Shown piece by piece: positions 12,636-23,537 of a DNA stretch of 64,000 nt. This DNA is from Favolaschia claudopus (taxonomy: Eukaryota > Basidiomycota > Agaricomycetes > Agaricales > Mycenaceae). A model generated the notes under the pieces. It saw nothing but the letters and a program-made list of their open reading frames with translations, had not been told where the DNA came from and did no database searches. A program made the position numbers and the translations under genes. Numbering within the stretch: the first letter of the stretch is position 1; every line of letters begins with the position of its first letter. The stretch spans positions 682,001-746,000 of the forward strand of contig JAWWNJ010000073.1 of assembly GCA_037176885.1 (NCBI GenBank), in the 5' to 3' direction.

Positions 12636-12883
12636 TTGGATTGTAGTGGTAAAAGACAAGAAACGCGTTGAGCCATTTATGGGCATGGCCCAAGCGCGTC
12701 ATCCTCCCGTGTCCTGAACCTTCATGTACCAATTCTCATACAGTCGACAACTGCCTCGTAAGTGAGGCAAAGTGCAAATCCACCTAAAACTATAACCCTC
12801 CCACGTTCAAACCTTTGACCGACAATCTTGAAAAGAGCGTTCAAACTTTAACCTTTAACTCTTGTTACCGGACTATATCTCTC

Positions 12884-14971
12884 ATGCATCCAGCGATTCA
12901 CCCCCGCAACTTAGACCGACTCCCGTTGGCTCTGCGGGTGAGTCTGCCTCATCTCGTTGAAGTGTATGTTCATTGACAATGAACTCTGTAGAAGCTCGCC
13001 AAGGGCATGATGCGTTGTCATTTTCCAAATCGTCCAGACCCCGCAGACATCCGACAATTAGCCCATACACTAAATAGCATATCCGCACCCCAAGTTCTCT
13101 GTCTTTTGCCCCTCTTTCAGCTGTTTCTGGATCCCTCACGGATCCCAACCATCGACGAGCTCGAGTCGCCTTCCGAACTCATTGTCAGGGACTGTACCGC
13201 GGCATTACTTGCGCTCAACGCAATCATCGTCTCATTGCCTCCCCGCAAGGCTTGCCCGGATCTATGGCCACGAGTGTGGCCTTGGTTTCAATTTATCTCG
13301 ACCTACCATAAATTGCTTCACGACGTCACAGTCTTTATAACCGACGAGAAGCAATTCTATGGGGGCTTCATGAGATTCTGCTACGATATGTGCGATGATA
13401 CAGCTAACAGAAAGCTGATCACCTCCACGCCTGGGTGTCCCTTCATCGCTGTACGCGCCTGGACAATGTTCTCGCACAGGAAAGACTTTCAAGAGGATGA
13501 AGACGTCCTAATAATGGTTCAAGATTTTCTCCTTCGGGGAGACGCCTCCTTCGATGAACTCTTGGAAGGAGTTGGCGGTTCCATCACTGACCTGGCTGAC
13601 TTGGTAATCCGAATCTGTGACTTTGCTATTCCGCCCAACGAGGATGATACGACGTCCCTTTTCGGGCTCAAATTCGTCTTTGACTTCGTAGTGGCCGTCT
13701 CTCAAACGAACAAGTCTGGCGAAAACAAGACTAGCTGGGAAAACAAGATCGCCGAAAACAAGCCTTACAAACCCAACCCACTTTGCCTCGCTCTCATTCC
13801 TCGGGGTTTCGTGGAGGCCGTAACGGACGCCGCCGTTTGTCTTTCCAGCATACCGTCCGAGAAGGTGACTTCGGACCTACAAGCGTTGATGCGAAGATAC
13901 CTCCAACTACTGATCGCGTTCTTTTGGCACCCTCGTGGAGATAGGTGCCTCAGAACAGCTGTCCAGCACGGTTTGCGCAACATTATGCAGGCGTGCGGGA
14001 GACGCACTTCAGCATGGCGGGAGCTGGATGGCATCCTCCGTGTCTTGCTTCTTAATATACTTGCTCCAGCGACTGTGCATTACCACCTTCTTATTGATCT
14101 TCGGACACACTGGGGTCATCCGGAGGACGACACTTCCATTTACGCAGAAAAACTTGTTGAAGCGTCTAAAACCTTCGCTAATGCATTTCACCAACGAACG
14201 AAAGCCTTGGATCAGTTCAATACAAAGCAGCGCACTTGCGATAACGTGGAGGTAAGCCGTGCTTTGGTGTTCGACTCGCGTTGCTCAATCTGTGGCTATC
14301 AGTGCATGACCGAATTACACAAGAACGATCTCAAGCGTTGTTCAGGATGCTCCGCATACCTGTATTGTTCTCCTACTTGCCAAGCTATAGACTGGCGATC
14401 CGGCCATCGTGAAGCTTGTGCATATTATCACCTACAGCGCAAAAGTATGCTCTTTTTATCTATGCCCCGATCAAGAGATCGAACTTACGCTCCATCTCTA
14501 GGAATGCGCCTCCATTACACCACAAGGGAATACGAATTTCTGCGCTTCATTGCCAACGGCCACCATCACCATCCGACCGTGAGGACCTCCCTCGCCGGCG
14601 AAAACGTCCGATTCATGGCGCAACACAAAAATAGCCAGCTGTGCACCATATATGATTATAGAGAGGCTCCTATGAGGATACACTGGTTCGGTATTTCGGA
14701 TCTGGACCCTCGGGTTCAGGTTTCGGATTCTGGTGGACGGGGGGAAGTCGCTGCTGCTGCACGAGTGGCTCAGAGTTTGGGGCCGATGAGTATGGAGATC
14801 ATACGAGTGAGTGAGGCAACTTCGTATGTGGATCTTGTGGTTCCTGTGCGCAGACTCAGGCCGGAGGTGGGGAGGGAGCTATTGAGAGTGGTGCCGTGGG
14901 TGTCTTTTCTCGATGGACCAAAGTTGGATAAAGAGTTGGAAAGGGTTTTGGGAGAAACAGCTACGGAATAG
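12884..14971 (+). CDS. MYND-type zinc-finger protein
   Basis: The start at 12884 (MHPAIHPRNLDRLPLALR) precedes a single intron (12938-12991, GTGAGT...TGTAG). The rest is one 659-codon open frame to TAG at 14971. Most of the protein is an all-helical region without a recognised motif (for example LCLLPLFQLFLDPS). A MYND finger lies near residue 440: CSICGYQCMT, then CSGCSAYLYCSPTCQ, DWRSGHREAC, with the expected Cys/His spacing. MYND fingers bind proline-rich partners. This protein class is expanded in mushrooms and has no known function. The finger is internal, followed by about 170 residues rich in charged and beta-type sequence. Confidence 0.85.
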
Positions 14972-17208
14972 CAACGGAATAGAGCTTTTTCGGTATTGCC
15001 CCCGGTGGATTCAAGTGGGTTTTTCCAGTCCAAGCGCGATATTGACAGCTCGAGCGAATAAGTGTCAAATTCGGACGGGTATTCTTCTTTCAAGACCGAT
15101 ATGTTTGACTTTCTTGCACTCACAGATCTTGGGTTGAGGGATAGGAGTTGTACGCCAAAGCGACAGCGAAAATTGGACGTGAATCTATGCTTGACCTCCT
15201 ACGTTCTGCGGCGTTCTGTCAAGTTATGCGCCAATCCCGCCTCAGCTTGTACTGTAGCTCGCGGACTGGCAGACCTCTGTTGGCACGAGCTAGATCCTAC
15301 GAGCGTATACAGATGGGCGAGCCTGATCGGTTAGAGGTTGCCGAGTGTATTCCATGCCTACCAAACAGCCTAGCACCTGGTGTGCACGGTATTATCTCGC
15401 GTGGGGGTTTCGTTTAACAGTCGTCGGGTCATGAAGACATTGAAATGATTCGGGGAACAAAGCAGGAAAACGGAAAGCAAGAATTTGATTTCGAGACATA
15501 GAGCATGAATATGAGATCAGAGCGCAAAAGAGATAAGAGACAGTTTTGTTTGAGGTCATACGCAGCCAGGAATGACGCAGTGAACCATATTGGTACAGAG
15601 GTCCTCCAAATCGATTTTCGGCCCTAGTTACATTAAACGAGGAGAAGGGCGTAGAGAGTATCGCTCCCAACTAACCTCTATTACAAGCGCCTACAGTGCT
15701 CCATGTACATCGATATCGGGACAAGTAAAACCCAGAAAAGGTGTAGAATCGGAAAGCGTCGGCGAGCCACAGAGTGGAGCCGAATTCATACCAGCAGATT
15801 AGTAGACCGCGGGGGTGGTGGGAAGCTAGCCAGACTCTCGATCCGTTTGAGGCCGTAGGTGTGGGGTAAGTGACTGTGCAAATTGCGAGACGAAGACGAG
15901 AAGTGTTGAGCCGACAGTGGTTATTAATTTAGAATGGGGCGGTCGAGACGTTGATGCTTGTAGGATTCGGTCGGTTGTGTGTCGAAGAATTTCGAATGAG
16001 AGCTCCACTTGGAAAACGAGTATGAATCTGAACATTCCGCCGCCGGTGGTTGAAGGGAGAAATAGAAGTACGCGGGTTTGGAGTTTAGAGTTGGCTGGGT
16101 GAGAGCCCTTCCAGGAGAAAGATCGCAAGTACATAGATGGGGGTGTATGTTAAGCAAGGCTTGAACAAGGCAAACTTGAGAGAGAGTGCGGAGAAACAGA
16201 GCAAGTAGGGCCATATGGACCTGTCATTTGACTTGGAAAGTAAACGAGTGGATGGCGACATGCGATTCGGCTTGTCTTGTGCCAGAAAATGTGGGAACTC
16301 GACTAGACGTCGTAAAATCGAACGGTGAACTCCGGTGACTTGTGTATGTGGGTGCTAAAATAGAGGAATGTAGGGCCACGGTATGTTTTTTTCTCCTTGC
16401 AGTTCTCCGTCTTGCATTGACCTCACCGCTAAGCCGGCGAAAATCACGACAAGGCAACACCCCACAAGTTTTACGGCAATTTGGGCACCTCGTCCTCGTG
16501 TGTCGCGAGTCAGAATTGTCCAGATTTTCACGAGTTTTTCGGTTGAGGTGACTTGGAAGAGGAAGAGCAGCTTGTAAGGGTCCTGTAGCCGTTATTAAGA
16601 TGTAGCCTATGAGGCTCAGGGATTGTGGTTGTGGTTTGAGGTGAAGGGGCGCCTACGCGGGCCGGCGGCCGGATCGCGTCATCTACTTGGCGCTCTTCTG
16701 CTCCACTTTGCATCCATTTTAGGCTGTTACTCCAACATCCAAAAAGGACCGTCCCAGCGGACTCCCAGCACGGATACAACCGCCCAGCGGAACGGTAAGC
16801 TTGAGATCCGTTCAAACAGTGAGTATTAGAGCATATTGGCAACTGGAAATATTCCTGCGATCCACCAATCAAAGGCCAGAAAAGTGTGGAGCGGCCAATC
16901 ACAGACTGGTACAAATGGTTTTTTACCAGTTGCCAATATGCTCTATTTCACGGAATTTCATAGATCAGTACGCGCAGGCGGCCTCGCAGGCAACAACCAC
17001 TTGTTTTTGTGGAGCATCTGCTGTTACGGGGCCTTATACTTATCTGGCGTTTGTTCGCGCGCATGGCCTCGGCTCAAACTCCCCATATTGTAATTAAAAT
17101 CAACTTGCCGCCGCCGGTTTAAAGTCCACTCGTTCCTATTCTCGTGCCACCACCTTCTTCTCAAAGTCAAGTTGACTTGCCCTCACGAGTTTCTTTCTCA
17201 CCACCCTC
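14972..17208. other. gene-poor region
   Basis: No gene could be supported on either strand. Open frames are short, carry no motifs and do not join across splice sites. The only clear structure is an inverted repeat at 16827-16945. The last 100 bases (17110-17208) are pyrimidine-rich and look like the leader of a gene starting at 17209. Confidence 0.5.
16827..16945. repeat. 20-bp perfect inverted repeat with 79-bp loop
   Basis: TAGAGCATATTGGCAACTGG at 16827-16846 recurs as its exact reverse complement at 16926-16945. With the 79-bp spacer this makes a 119-bp hairpin-capable unit. If the ends are taken as AGAGC...GCTCT, ATT flanks both sides, which could be a 3-bp target duplication. The size and layout suggest a small MITE-like element, but no other copy was seen in the window. 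Confidence 0.6.
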
Positions 17209-17445
17209 ATGGGTCCGTCTGCTAGCAGACCCAATCCCCGTCCCCCGGACGACGAGGAGGAACACAACTCTATCGCTCTTTACAATCGTGCCTTGCAAGC
17301 ATATACCCTCCGGCTCTGGACCGAGTCGCTTAAAGCAGTCGAGGAAAAGCGGATAGAGGAGGAGGAGGAGAGCTGCCCCGCGCTCGTCGCTGCTGCCGAA
17401 CTGCGAACGCCAAAACAACGCTGTTCCTGTTTACGGTCCGCATAA
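17209..17445 (+). CDS. possible small protein or first exon, unrecognised
   Basis: The ATG at 17209 follows a CT-rich leader typical of fungal genes (TTTCTTTCTCACCACCCTC). The 78-codon frame opens MGPSASRPNPRPPDDEEEH and contains NRALQAYTLRLWTESLK and an acidic run (KRIEEEEES). It resembles real protein more than the flanking DNA does. It may be a whole small gene or the first exon of a longer one; downstream exons could not be joined with confidence. A motif-like stretch at about 18028-18100 (SDLDDFLSVNGPWTTPAAL) lies in a short open frame and might belong to it. Confidence 0.3.
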   Translation: MGPSASRPNPRPPDDEEEHNSIALYNRALQAYTLRLWTESLKAVEEKRIEEEEESCPALVAAAELRTPKQRCSCLRSA

Positions 17446-18850
17446 TTCGTCGTGAGTCCAAGGGGCGGCTTGTTACCACTCACTCTTGCCACCGAGCGCG
17501 GTTGCAGCACTTTTACTCAACGCACCGCAGTTTTCTCACCGCGCGCTACGCACTACCCGCTGCCACCCCGCCTTTTTATGGCACTAGACCGCAGCGCTAT
17601 CTATATTCCCCCACTACGACGCGTGGATATACCAACCAACCATCGTGATCAATGCTTTGCATCTACTTGTACACTGCTTTCGCTTTCCCCACCAATCTCT
17701 GTATCATCATCAATCTTGCACCCTCCAATTAAATGAAACGAAACGGACTCATTATGTACGATTCCAAACTTCGCTCTCCGTCCTGTATTCCTAAATTAAA
17801 ACGCGCCCCCTGCGCGCACTTCACGCAGTTTTTATGTCGATATGCCATTCTTTTGAATTCCATCGAATAATACTTGCAGCATCCAATCCCGTCCGTCCGC
17901 GTCAACGATGCCCCGAATGCCGACGGCCCCAACACCACTTTTGAAATTGTTCGCTACAATTTTTTTCGCGATCTGCGCGCCGCGAGTGCCCTGCCAAGCC
18001 GACGTCATGACATCTTGGATCGACTGACCCGCTTTCCGATTTGGACGATTTTCTCTCCGTCAACGGACCATGGACGACTCCCGCGGCGCTTTTCTCAGGA
18101 TGAGGCTAATCGTGGGAGGGTAGGCCGACCGATCGTGCGTCTCGTCGCTCTCCGCCAACAACCTGGTTCGCGTTGTCTTGACTGAGCCGCCGCATTGAGA
18201 ATGACGCGTCGTCGACTCCACTCGACTTACTGGGTAACCGAGCGGCCGCTTTTTCGGTCCCCGATAGGCGTTTAATTACATCTACAACGCCCGGTCCTCT
18301 TTGGGATTCGCATTCGTCGTTGCGTCTATCTGTACGCATATCTTTACTCTCTACATCTCCTTATCATCCCACCTGCGCACGGCGTTGAACGTGCCTCGTA
18401 GCCGCTACTAACATATTGGCTTGGCTCGACCCGCTTCACACACCGTCAGGGCGGCGGACGATGTTCCGCTCCCAGGACCGTGGATATTTTTTATCTGTGT
18501 GCATTTGTTCCGTGTTGGTGCGGAGAGGTGCGGAGCCGGTCGCCTTGAATCAACCTTCAATCTATTATACTTTGGATGACGTCTTGCGCGTATATTTGTC
18601 GCGCCACCTCGGTCCAGTCCGACTCGCTAGTGCGCTCCATAACATTTCTGCGCCAGAAAATCGGGAGTCCGCAGAAGCGCGGGAGCACAAGGATGTTTTG
18701 CAACTGCGGCCCATTATGCTTTCGAGAGGCCAAGATGAAGATGTGGTCGGGAAAGCAGGCTGTAGAAGAGATGAAGTGCATTGCCAACCCGATGGTATGA
18801 GAACGGCATCCCGCAGCGTCTTGCCTGCATACACAGAAGAGTTTTGAACT
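17446..18850. other. region with no firmly supported gene
   Basis: Several frames of 60-140 codons are present on the plus strand, but none shows a known domain or supported splice chain. A short protein-like stretch lies near 18028-18100. The region ends in the 3' flank of the F-box/ankyrin gene. Confidence 0.4.
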
Positions 18851-19975
18851 TCACATCGATTGTCGACGTCTCATCTTCATCGGTGTGACTCCTTCGTCAT
18901 AAGCAATGTCAGGCAACGCTCCAAACTGAAGAAGGAGCTCGACAATTTGCTGCGAAAGATCTCGGGGGCTGAGTGAATACGCATGGTGCAAAGATGTCCG
19001 CCCCATGCTGTCCCGAACATTGGGATCCACACCGTGTTCAAGGAAGAAGCGCACCAACGCAACATTGGCACAAATCCCTAGCACGTTATGCTGGCGCAAA
19101 GGATCTCTGGCATGGAGATCCAGACCCGCTTCCAGGAGCGCCTCCAGGATGTCAGGACGAAAGCCACTGTGAACATTGGCTATAGCCTTGAACAGGACAG
19201 CACCCCGGGCTGCGTTGGGGTCGGCACCAGCAGAGAGCAGGAGCTGCACTATTCGCAGGTCGTCTTTGATAACAGCATAGAGGAGAGGGAAGCAATGCTC
19301 GTAACGGTCGTCGAGGAAATTGACATCTGCTCCTTGCGACACAAGACAGTCGCAAACAGCTCTATGACAGCCTTTGGCTGCTTCAATGAGGGCGAGACTT
19401 AGGTACCGCGTATATGTCGAAGACGCTTGGGAGTGGGAGGGTGGTGGAATGGGAGCAGCGAGGATGCGGACAATTTCCAAATGTCCTCGGCGCGCAGCAT
19501 AATCCAACGCCGACGAGTGTGGAAAGAGAGTCATGGGTGCGTAAACCTTGGAGCCAACGTCCCTCCCATACATTTCTACCAATTTCAGGACCGTAACACG
19601 TAGGCCCAATGCTGAGACGACATGGAGAAGGCTGCAATATCTGTTTTCAAACACGAATTCCGTGTCAAGACTGACTCCAGCAGCGGCGATTCTCTCGATC
19701 GAGTCTGCCAGATCCAATTTGGCTGCGGAGAAGAGGGATACCTGGCCCAGTGATACGACGCTAGCGCATAGATCATAAAGAGACTGGTTGAGGGTGTGGT
19801 GAAGGTACGAGTTTGCCTGAGAGAGAGCGTTTATAGATGGTAGGTCAGGTATGAGCTCCCTAGATCTAGGTCCAGAGCGAGGGAGCCACCTCTTCTTGTC
19901 GACGATGCTCATCTCAGCAAGAAACGATATGATATGCAGGAGCAATTCTGGAGGAATGTCGACGAGGACGGGCAT
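18851..19975 (-). CDS. F-box / ankyrin-repeat protein
   Basis: One uninterrupted 374-codon frame. The N-terminus MPVLVDIPPELLLHIISFL is an F-box helix. Ankyrin repeats follow, visible as SALDYAARRGHLEIVRIL, SLALIEAAKGCHRAVCDCL, FPLLYAVIKDDLRIVQLLL with SAGADPN, EHGVDPNVRDSMGRTSLHHA and QIVELLLQFGALPDIA. The layout suggests a substrate adaptor of an SCF ubiquitin ligase with ankyrins as the binding surface. That role is inferred from the domains only. Single-exon structure is unusual among its intron-rich neighbours but common for this expanded fungal class. It ends RRRQSM with the stop at 18851-18853. Confidence 0.88.
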   Translation of the reverse strand: MPVLVDIPPELLLHIISFLAEMSIVDKKRWLPRSGPRSRELIPDLPSINALSQANSYLHHTLNQSLYDLCASVVSLGQVSLFSAAKLDLADSIERIAAAGVSLDTEFVFENRYCSLLHVVSALGLRVTVLKLVEMYGRDVGSKVYAPMTLFPHSSALDYAARRGHLEIVRILAAPIPPPSHSQASSTYTRYLSLALIEAAKGCHRAVCDCLVSQGADVNFLDDRYEHCFPLLYAVIKDDLRIVQLLLSAGADPNAARGAVLFKAIANVHSGFRPDILEALLEAGLDLHARDPLRQHNVLGICANVALVRFFLEHGVDPNVRDSMGRTSLHHAYSLSPRDLSQQIVELLLQFGALPDIAYDEGVTPMKMRRRQSM

Positions 19976-20164
19976 GACCCACTGTTGTTGTGGGGAACGC
20001 CAAGGAGGATTGTGACTGTGACGGACGCGTGACGAAACGCGTTAGAACACTGTTGTCTCCACCTCGAGACTTGTCTCGGGATGAGTATCGATGAGTTATG
20101 GGACGAGGACGTAAGATTACAATTATACAGATATGCAAAGGGAGGGCTCTACTACTATACCCAG

Positions 20165-22073
20165 CTATACCCTTCTCTTGCCCTTCATGCTCCGCGAAAT
20201 TTTCGAACGAGTCTTCTGTTCGACCTCTTCGTGGAATGCTTCCTGCATCTCGACCTTCAACGTCTTAAGTTTCTTCACGGGTCGTGTGGAATTGGAAGCT
20301 GTTCATTGTATCAGAATCAGATTATATGATATGCAGACAACATACGCCTGCTTCCCGAATTTGCGCGTTTACTATTTGACCCAGAAGGCTCGGGACTCGC
20401 ACTTGCTGCATCGCTAGGAACACATCTCTTGCATCGCAACTCCTTCAGGGCGTTGACCGGGGTATTATCGAAAACCTCGTCATAGTCAGAGCAGCACGAG
20501 AAGCGATCGCGCGGTTTGGATTTCTTCGAAGCCTTTGGCTTTGCAGCTCGCTTTGCTCGGGTTCGCGGGGATTCTTCCGCATCGGTCAGAAACTTTTCGG
20601 AAACGCATAAAAGAAAAAACGATACTTACTACCAGTCGAAGAGCAATCTGAATCAGAGGCCCTGTAAGATGCAGAGCCATCAGAGTCTTCGTCGCCGTCG
20701 TCAATAAAATCGTCCTTCGAAGATCTCCTTCAACACTGTGAGCTCGGGATCTGAGGAAATTGAAATCTGAGCCTTACTTGCGTTGCGATTTCTTTTTCTT
20801 GTGCTTCGGTGGCGTCGCCTTTGGTCTTTGACTCTCTGAATCAGAAGCCCTGTAGGATGCAGAGCTATCAGAGTCTTCGTCGCCGTCGTCAATGAAATTG
20901 TCCTTCGAAGATCTCCTTCAACACTGTGAGCTCGGGATCTGAGGAAATTGAAATCTGAGCCTTACTTGCGTTGCGATTTCTTTTTCTTGTGCTTCGGTGG
21001 CGTCGCCTTTGGTCTTTGACTCTCTGAATCAGAAGCCCTGTAGGATGCAGAGCTATCAGAGTCTTCGTCGCCGTCGTCAATGAAATTGTCCTTCGAAGAT
21101 CTCCTTCAACACTGTGAGCTCGGGATCTGAGGAAATTGAAATCTGGGCCTTACTTGCGCTGCGATTTCTTTTTCTTGTGTTTCGGTGTCGTCGCCTTGGG
21201 TCGATCACTCTTTCGGCTCTTTTTTGGCGTGGAATAAATGGGCACAGATTCTTGGCTGGTCCGCGTACGAGATTTCTTGTATGCCTCGAACTCCTCTTCG
21301 CTTTCATCGTCCGATTCTTCGACCTCCAGCGGCGCGGAATCACTGACGATGAAGTCCTTATCCGATTGAGTCGCCTCATAGTCGTCACCTAGTTCTGTAT
21401 TCGACTCGGCTGGGCGGTCTTGCAAAGAAAGTTCTAAATCGTCGGCATATTCTGTTGCAGAAAGGAGTTCTCCCACATCCCGCCAGACGCTTTCCGTCCT
21501 GGGATTCTCGAAGTGTCTTTCTAAGGCGCGGAAGAAGCAGGGAAACTGCAATACATGGACGTTACTGGGCAGGTTAGTGAAACCAAGCAAAGTTCACCTT
21601 TTCTCTCAGTATCTCATTGCGCGAGCAGTATTTGAAATACGGCTTGTCCCGGCAATCTCTCAAACGTTTGCCTGTGAGAGAGCTCAATCATAATGAGCAA
21701 TTTGGTCGCGGAGGCCCACCTCGATAGACTTTCCCAAACGGGACGCGAAAATCCAAGTAATTGTCTTCGGCATGCTTCAGCAGCCCTTCCTTTAAACAAC
21801 GGAACGCGGCCGCAAACTTCAGGGCCTGGCAACAGAAAGCTCAAGCGCATCCACATGAGATGAGCGAGTACGTACCCTTTTCAGGTTCTTGGAGCACCAG
21901 CCCAAATAGTCCTCTCCGAGTGTGTTCATTCTCTTCCCGCGATGTTGGCCCCAGGTCATGATATGTCCACCTGCATGTTGACCGTCAAACCAGCTGCATT
22001 GCTCAATGTCATCTTCGTCTATGAGGGGTTGGTCAATGGGTGCCACTAGCTGGGGCCATGGTACAGTCGACAT
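20165..22073 (-). CDS. acidic/basic low-complexity protein with ExoX-C-like N-terminus and duplicated exons
   Basis: The start at 22073 gives MSTVPWPQLVAPIDQPL. The segment HIMTWGQHRGKRMNTLGEDY resembles the small FGKHKG...P.DYL-type domain found at the C-terminus of ExoX-like proteins and in many basidiomycete unknowns. A second basic segment follows (FGKVYRGKRLRDCRDKPYF). Later exons code acidic Ser/Glu runs (EESDDESEEEFEAYKK) alternating with basic KPKHKKKKSQRK patches. Two identical internal exons of 45 codons (20778-20912 and 20966-21100) are separated by near-identical 53-nt introns. The C-terminus (SRSMKGKRRV, stop at 20165-20167) is lysine-rich. A nuclear role is plausible from the charge pattern only. 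Function unknown. Confidence 0.65.
20633..21153 (-). repeat. tandem 188-bp exon-intron repeat inside a gene
   Basis: The unit is a 53-nt intron plus a 135-nt exon (exactly 45 codons). Introns lie at 20725-20777, 20913-20965 and 21101-21153; each begins GTAAGGCTC and ends GAAGGAG on the minus strand. Full exons at 20778-20912 and 20966-21100 read as identical. A diverged half-unit lies on each side: the 3' half before 21153 and the 5' half at about 20633-20724. Each exon codes SSKDNFIDDGDEDSDSS and ends PPKHKKKKSQR. Because the exon is a multiple of three, each added unit keeps frame. Confidence 0.85.
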
Positions 22074-22176
22074 GATGGGTGCGTCGAAACAAGAGTGATC
22101 GGCGGTGGCTATGACTCAATTTGAAAAACACATGCAACGTTGAACAGACAAGCATTCAGTATCAGTTAAATATTGG

Positions 22177-23537
22177 CTACAACTTGGAGACGTTGATCTG
22201 TTCACCCTGTAATTTCTCGAAAATTTCTTGCGCCACGTAGTGCGGTGTAACAGTAGGAATCTGGGGAATCCGAGTATAGAAAGATGAGAACTCAGGAAGA
22301 AAAAATGAAGACAAAGTAAACCCCACATAATGTCCTACACCATGTAAGAATGTTACTGACGCCAGCCGTGGGCGCAAGCGCTCTATGTTTTCGATGACCA
22401 TATCGCGAAGTGGAGGCGGTCTCGAGGTAAAGCTTGATAGGGCAAGAAATGTAACGTACAGAACACTTACAAGAGATCGTTGATAGAGCCCATCATTACA
22501 TGCGTAGGCATAACATCCAGTATCGTCTGCAAAAATGGCGCGGCACCAAGCTGGTAAGCACTGTCGACAAAAGTTGCCGTTTCTTGCTCTACAGTCGTTT
22601 TCGTCGTTATGTATCCAGGACGTCGGAGATCTGGCGTGAAATATGTTTCCTATCGAAAAGATATTAGCAGAGTGAGATGCGGAACATGGCGTGAAGCTTA
22701 CTTCAATGATTTTGAGAACCTCGGGGTCGAAAGCATTCCACGGCAAGTGACTTCTGAACCAGTTCATTGCAACACTCTTGGACGGCCAGCTTGTGGTTCT
22801 GCGCGCGTTCGATCTTTTCACAATATCATATAATTGAACGAAAAGCGGATAGGCGGTGGGTCCAACAATGGGCACTTCGAGAAGAACAAGGGATTTGAAA
22901 AGAATCGGTCGTCCATCGCGGAGACCAAAATCCAGAACTCGCATTCTAAGGAAATGAGGACACAGTCGGAGAACAGGACAGGCATCTTACAGCGAACCGC
23001 CACCCCCAGAATGCCCTATGGCGACGAGATTATCTCGTTCGGAAGGAGAAAGGAAGTCTGAAGCGAGGAAAGTGTATATCGCGGTGGCATACTGAAAACT
23101 TGTAACTGATTTCATTCAACACGGGTCAGCTCGAATGCTACATCGATGTCGCTCACATTGAACAGTATAATGCTCTCGGAGCAGCCTGGAATTGAGAAGG
23201 GCGGAATCTCCATGATTTGGCCGTTCGATAACCCATGCAGAGCGAACATAGAAATTCGAGGACGCGGAAGAAAGACGGAGAAACTCCTTGATGACAGGTA
23301 TCCACGTCTCTTGTGCTGCGTGGCAGTGAGCAGAATAGGACGCTAGGATTAAGGCGCGTAAAACGCGCCTAAGGATATCCCGCAGGCGAAAATTAAACAA
23401 ACGCCAGCATTGGTGTCTGGATCGGACGCTTGAGCATTCGTGTACCGTGTCGCAATGCACCGCAATGGCCGGTCGAGACAGTAGGTGAATTCAACAGAAC
23501 TTGCGACCAGTGGTTCCAAGATTGCTGAGGAGACCAT
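22177..23537 (-). CDS. peroxisomal alpha/beta hydrolase (Lpx1-like)
   Basis: The start at 23537 gives MVSSAILEPLVASSVEFTY followed by DRPLRCIATRY, the usual N-terminus of fungal Lpx1-like hydrolases. The next exon gives HAAQETWIPVIKEFL and IERPNHGDSALLN. The nucleophile elbow is NLVAIGHSGGGGSL (GxSxG). A later exon has FLHGVGHYV, holding the probable catalytic His, and MMGSINDL may carry the acid. The protein ends INVSKL; SKL is a canonical PTS1 peroxisomal targeting signal. Lpx1 in yeast is a peroxisomal lipase-like hydrolase; the substrate here is unknown. The first intron (23326-23378) lacks GT-AG ends but fits AT-AC. The other introns are ordinary. Confidence 0.8.
23326..23378 (-). other. 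candidate AT-AC intron
   Basis: On the minus strand the 53-nt segment begins ATATCCTT and ends CTCAC. Removing it joins GVCLIFACG to CHAAQETW, aligning without a gap to the usual FAHGxGxHKETW pattern of the family. No GT-AG or GC-AG pair in the interval keeps both the LIFA strand and the ETW box. The segment also holds an 8-bp stem (AGGCGCGT / ACGCGCCT) with a 3-nt loop. Confidence 0.5.

Noticed and set aside
16528..16914. Minus-strand frame of 128 codons
   Set aside because: It runs through the inverted repeat and has no protein-like motif.
22041..22125. nothing beyond the gene start at 22073 in the gap to the hydrolase
   Set aside because: The gap of about 100 bp between the two minus-strand genes is too short for another feature, and no motif was seen.
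23350..23373. GC-rich 8-bp stem-loop as a transcription terminator
   Set aside because: It lies inside the candidate AT-AC intron of a eukaryotic gene. Bacterial-type terminators do not apply.
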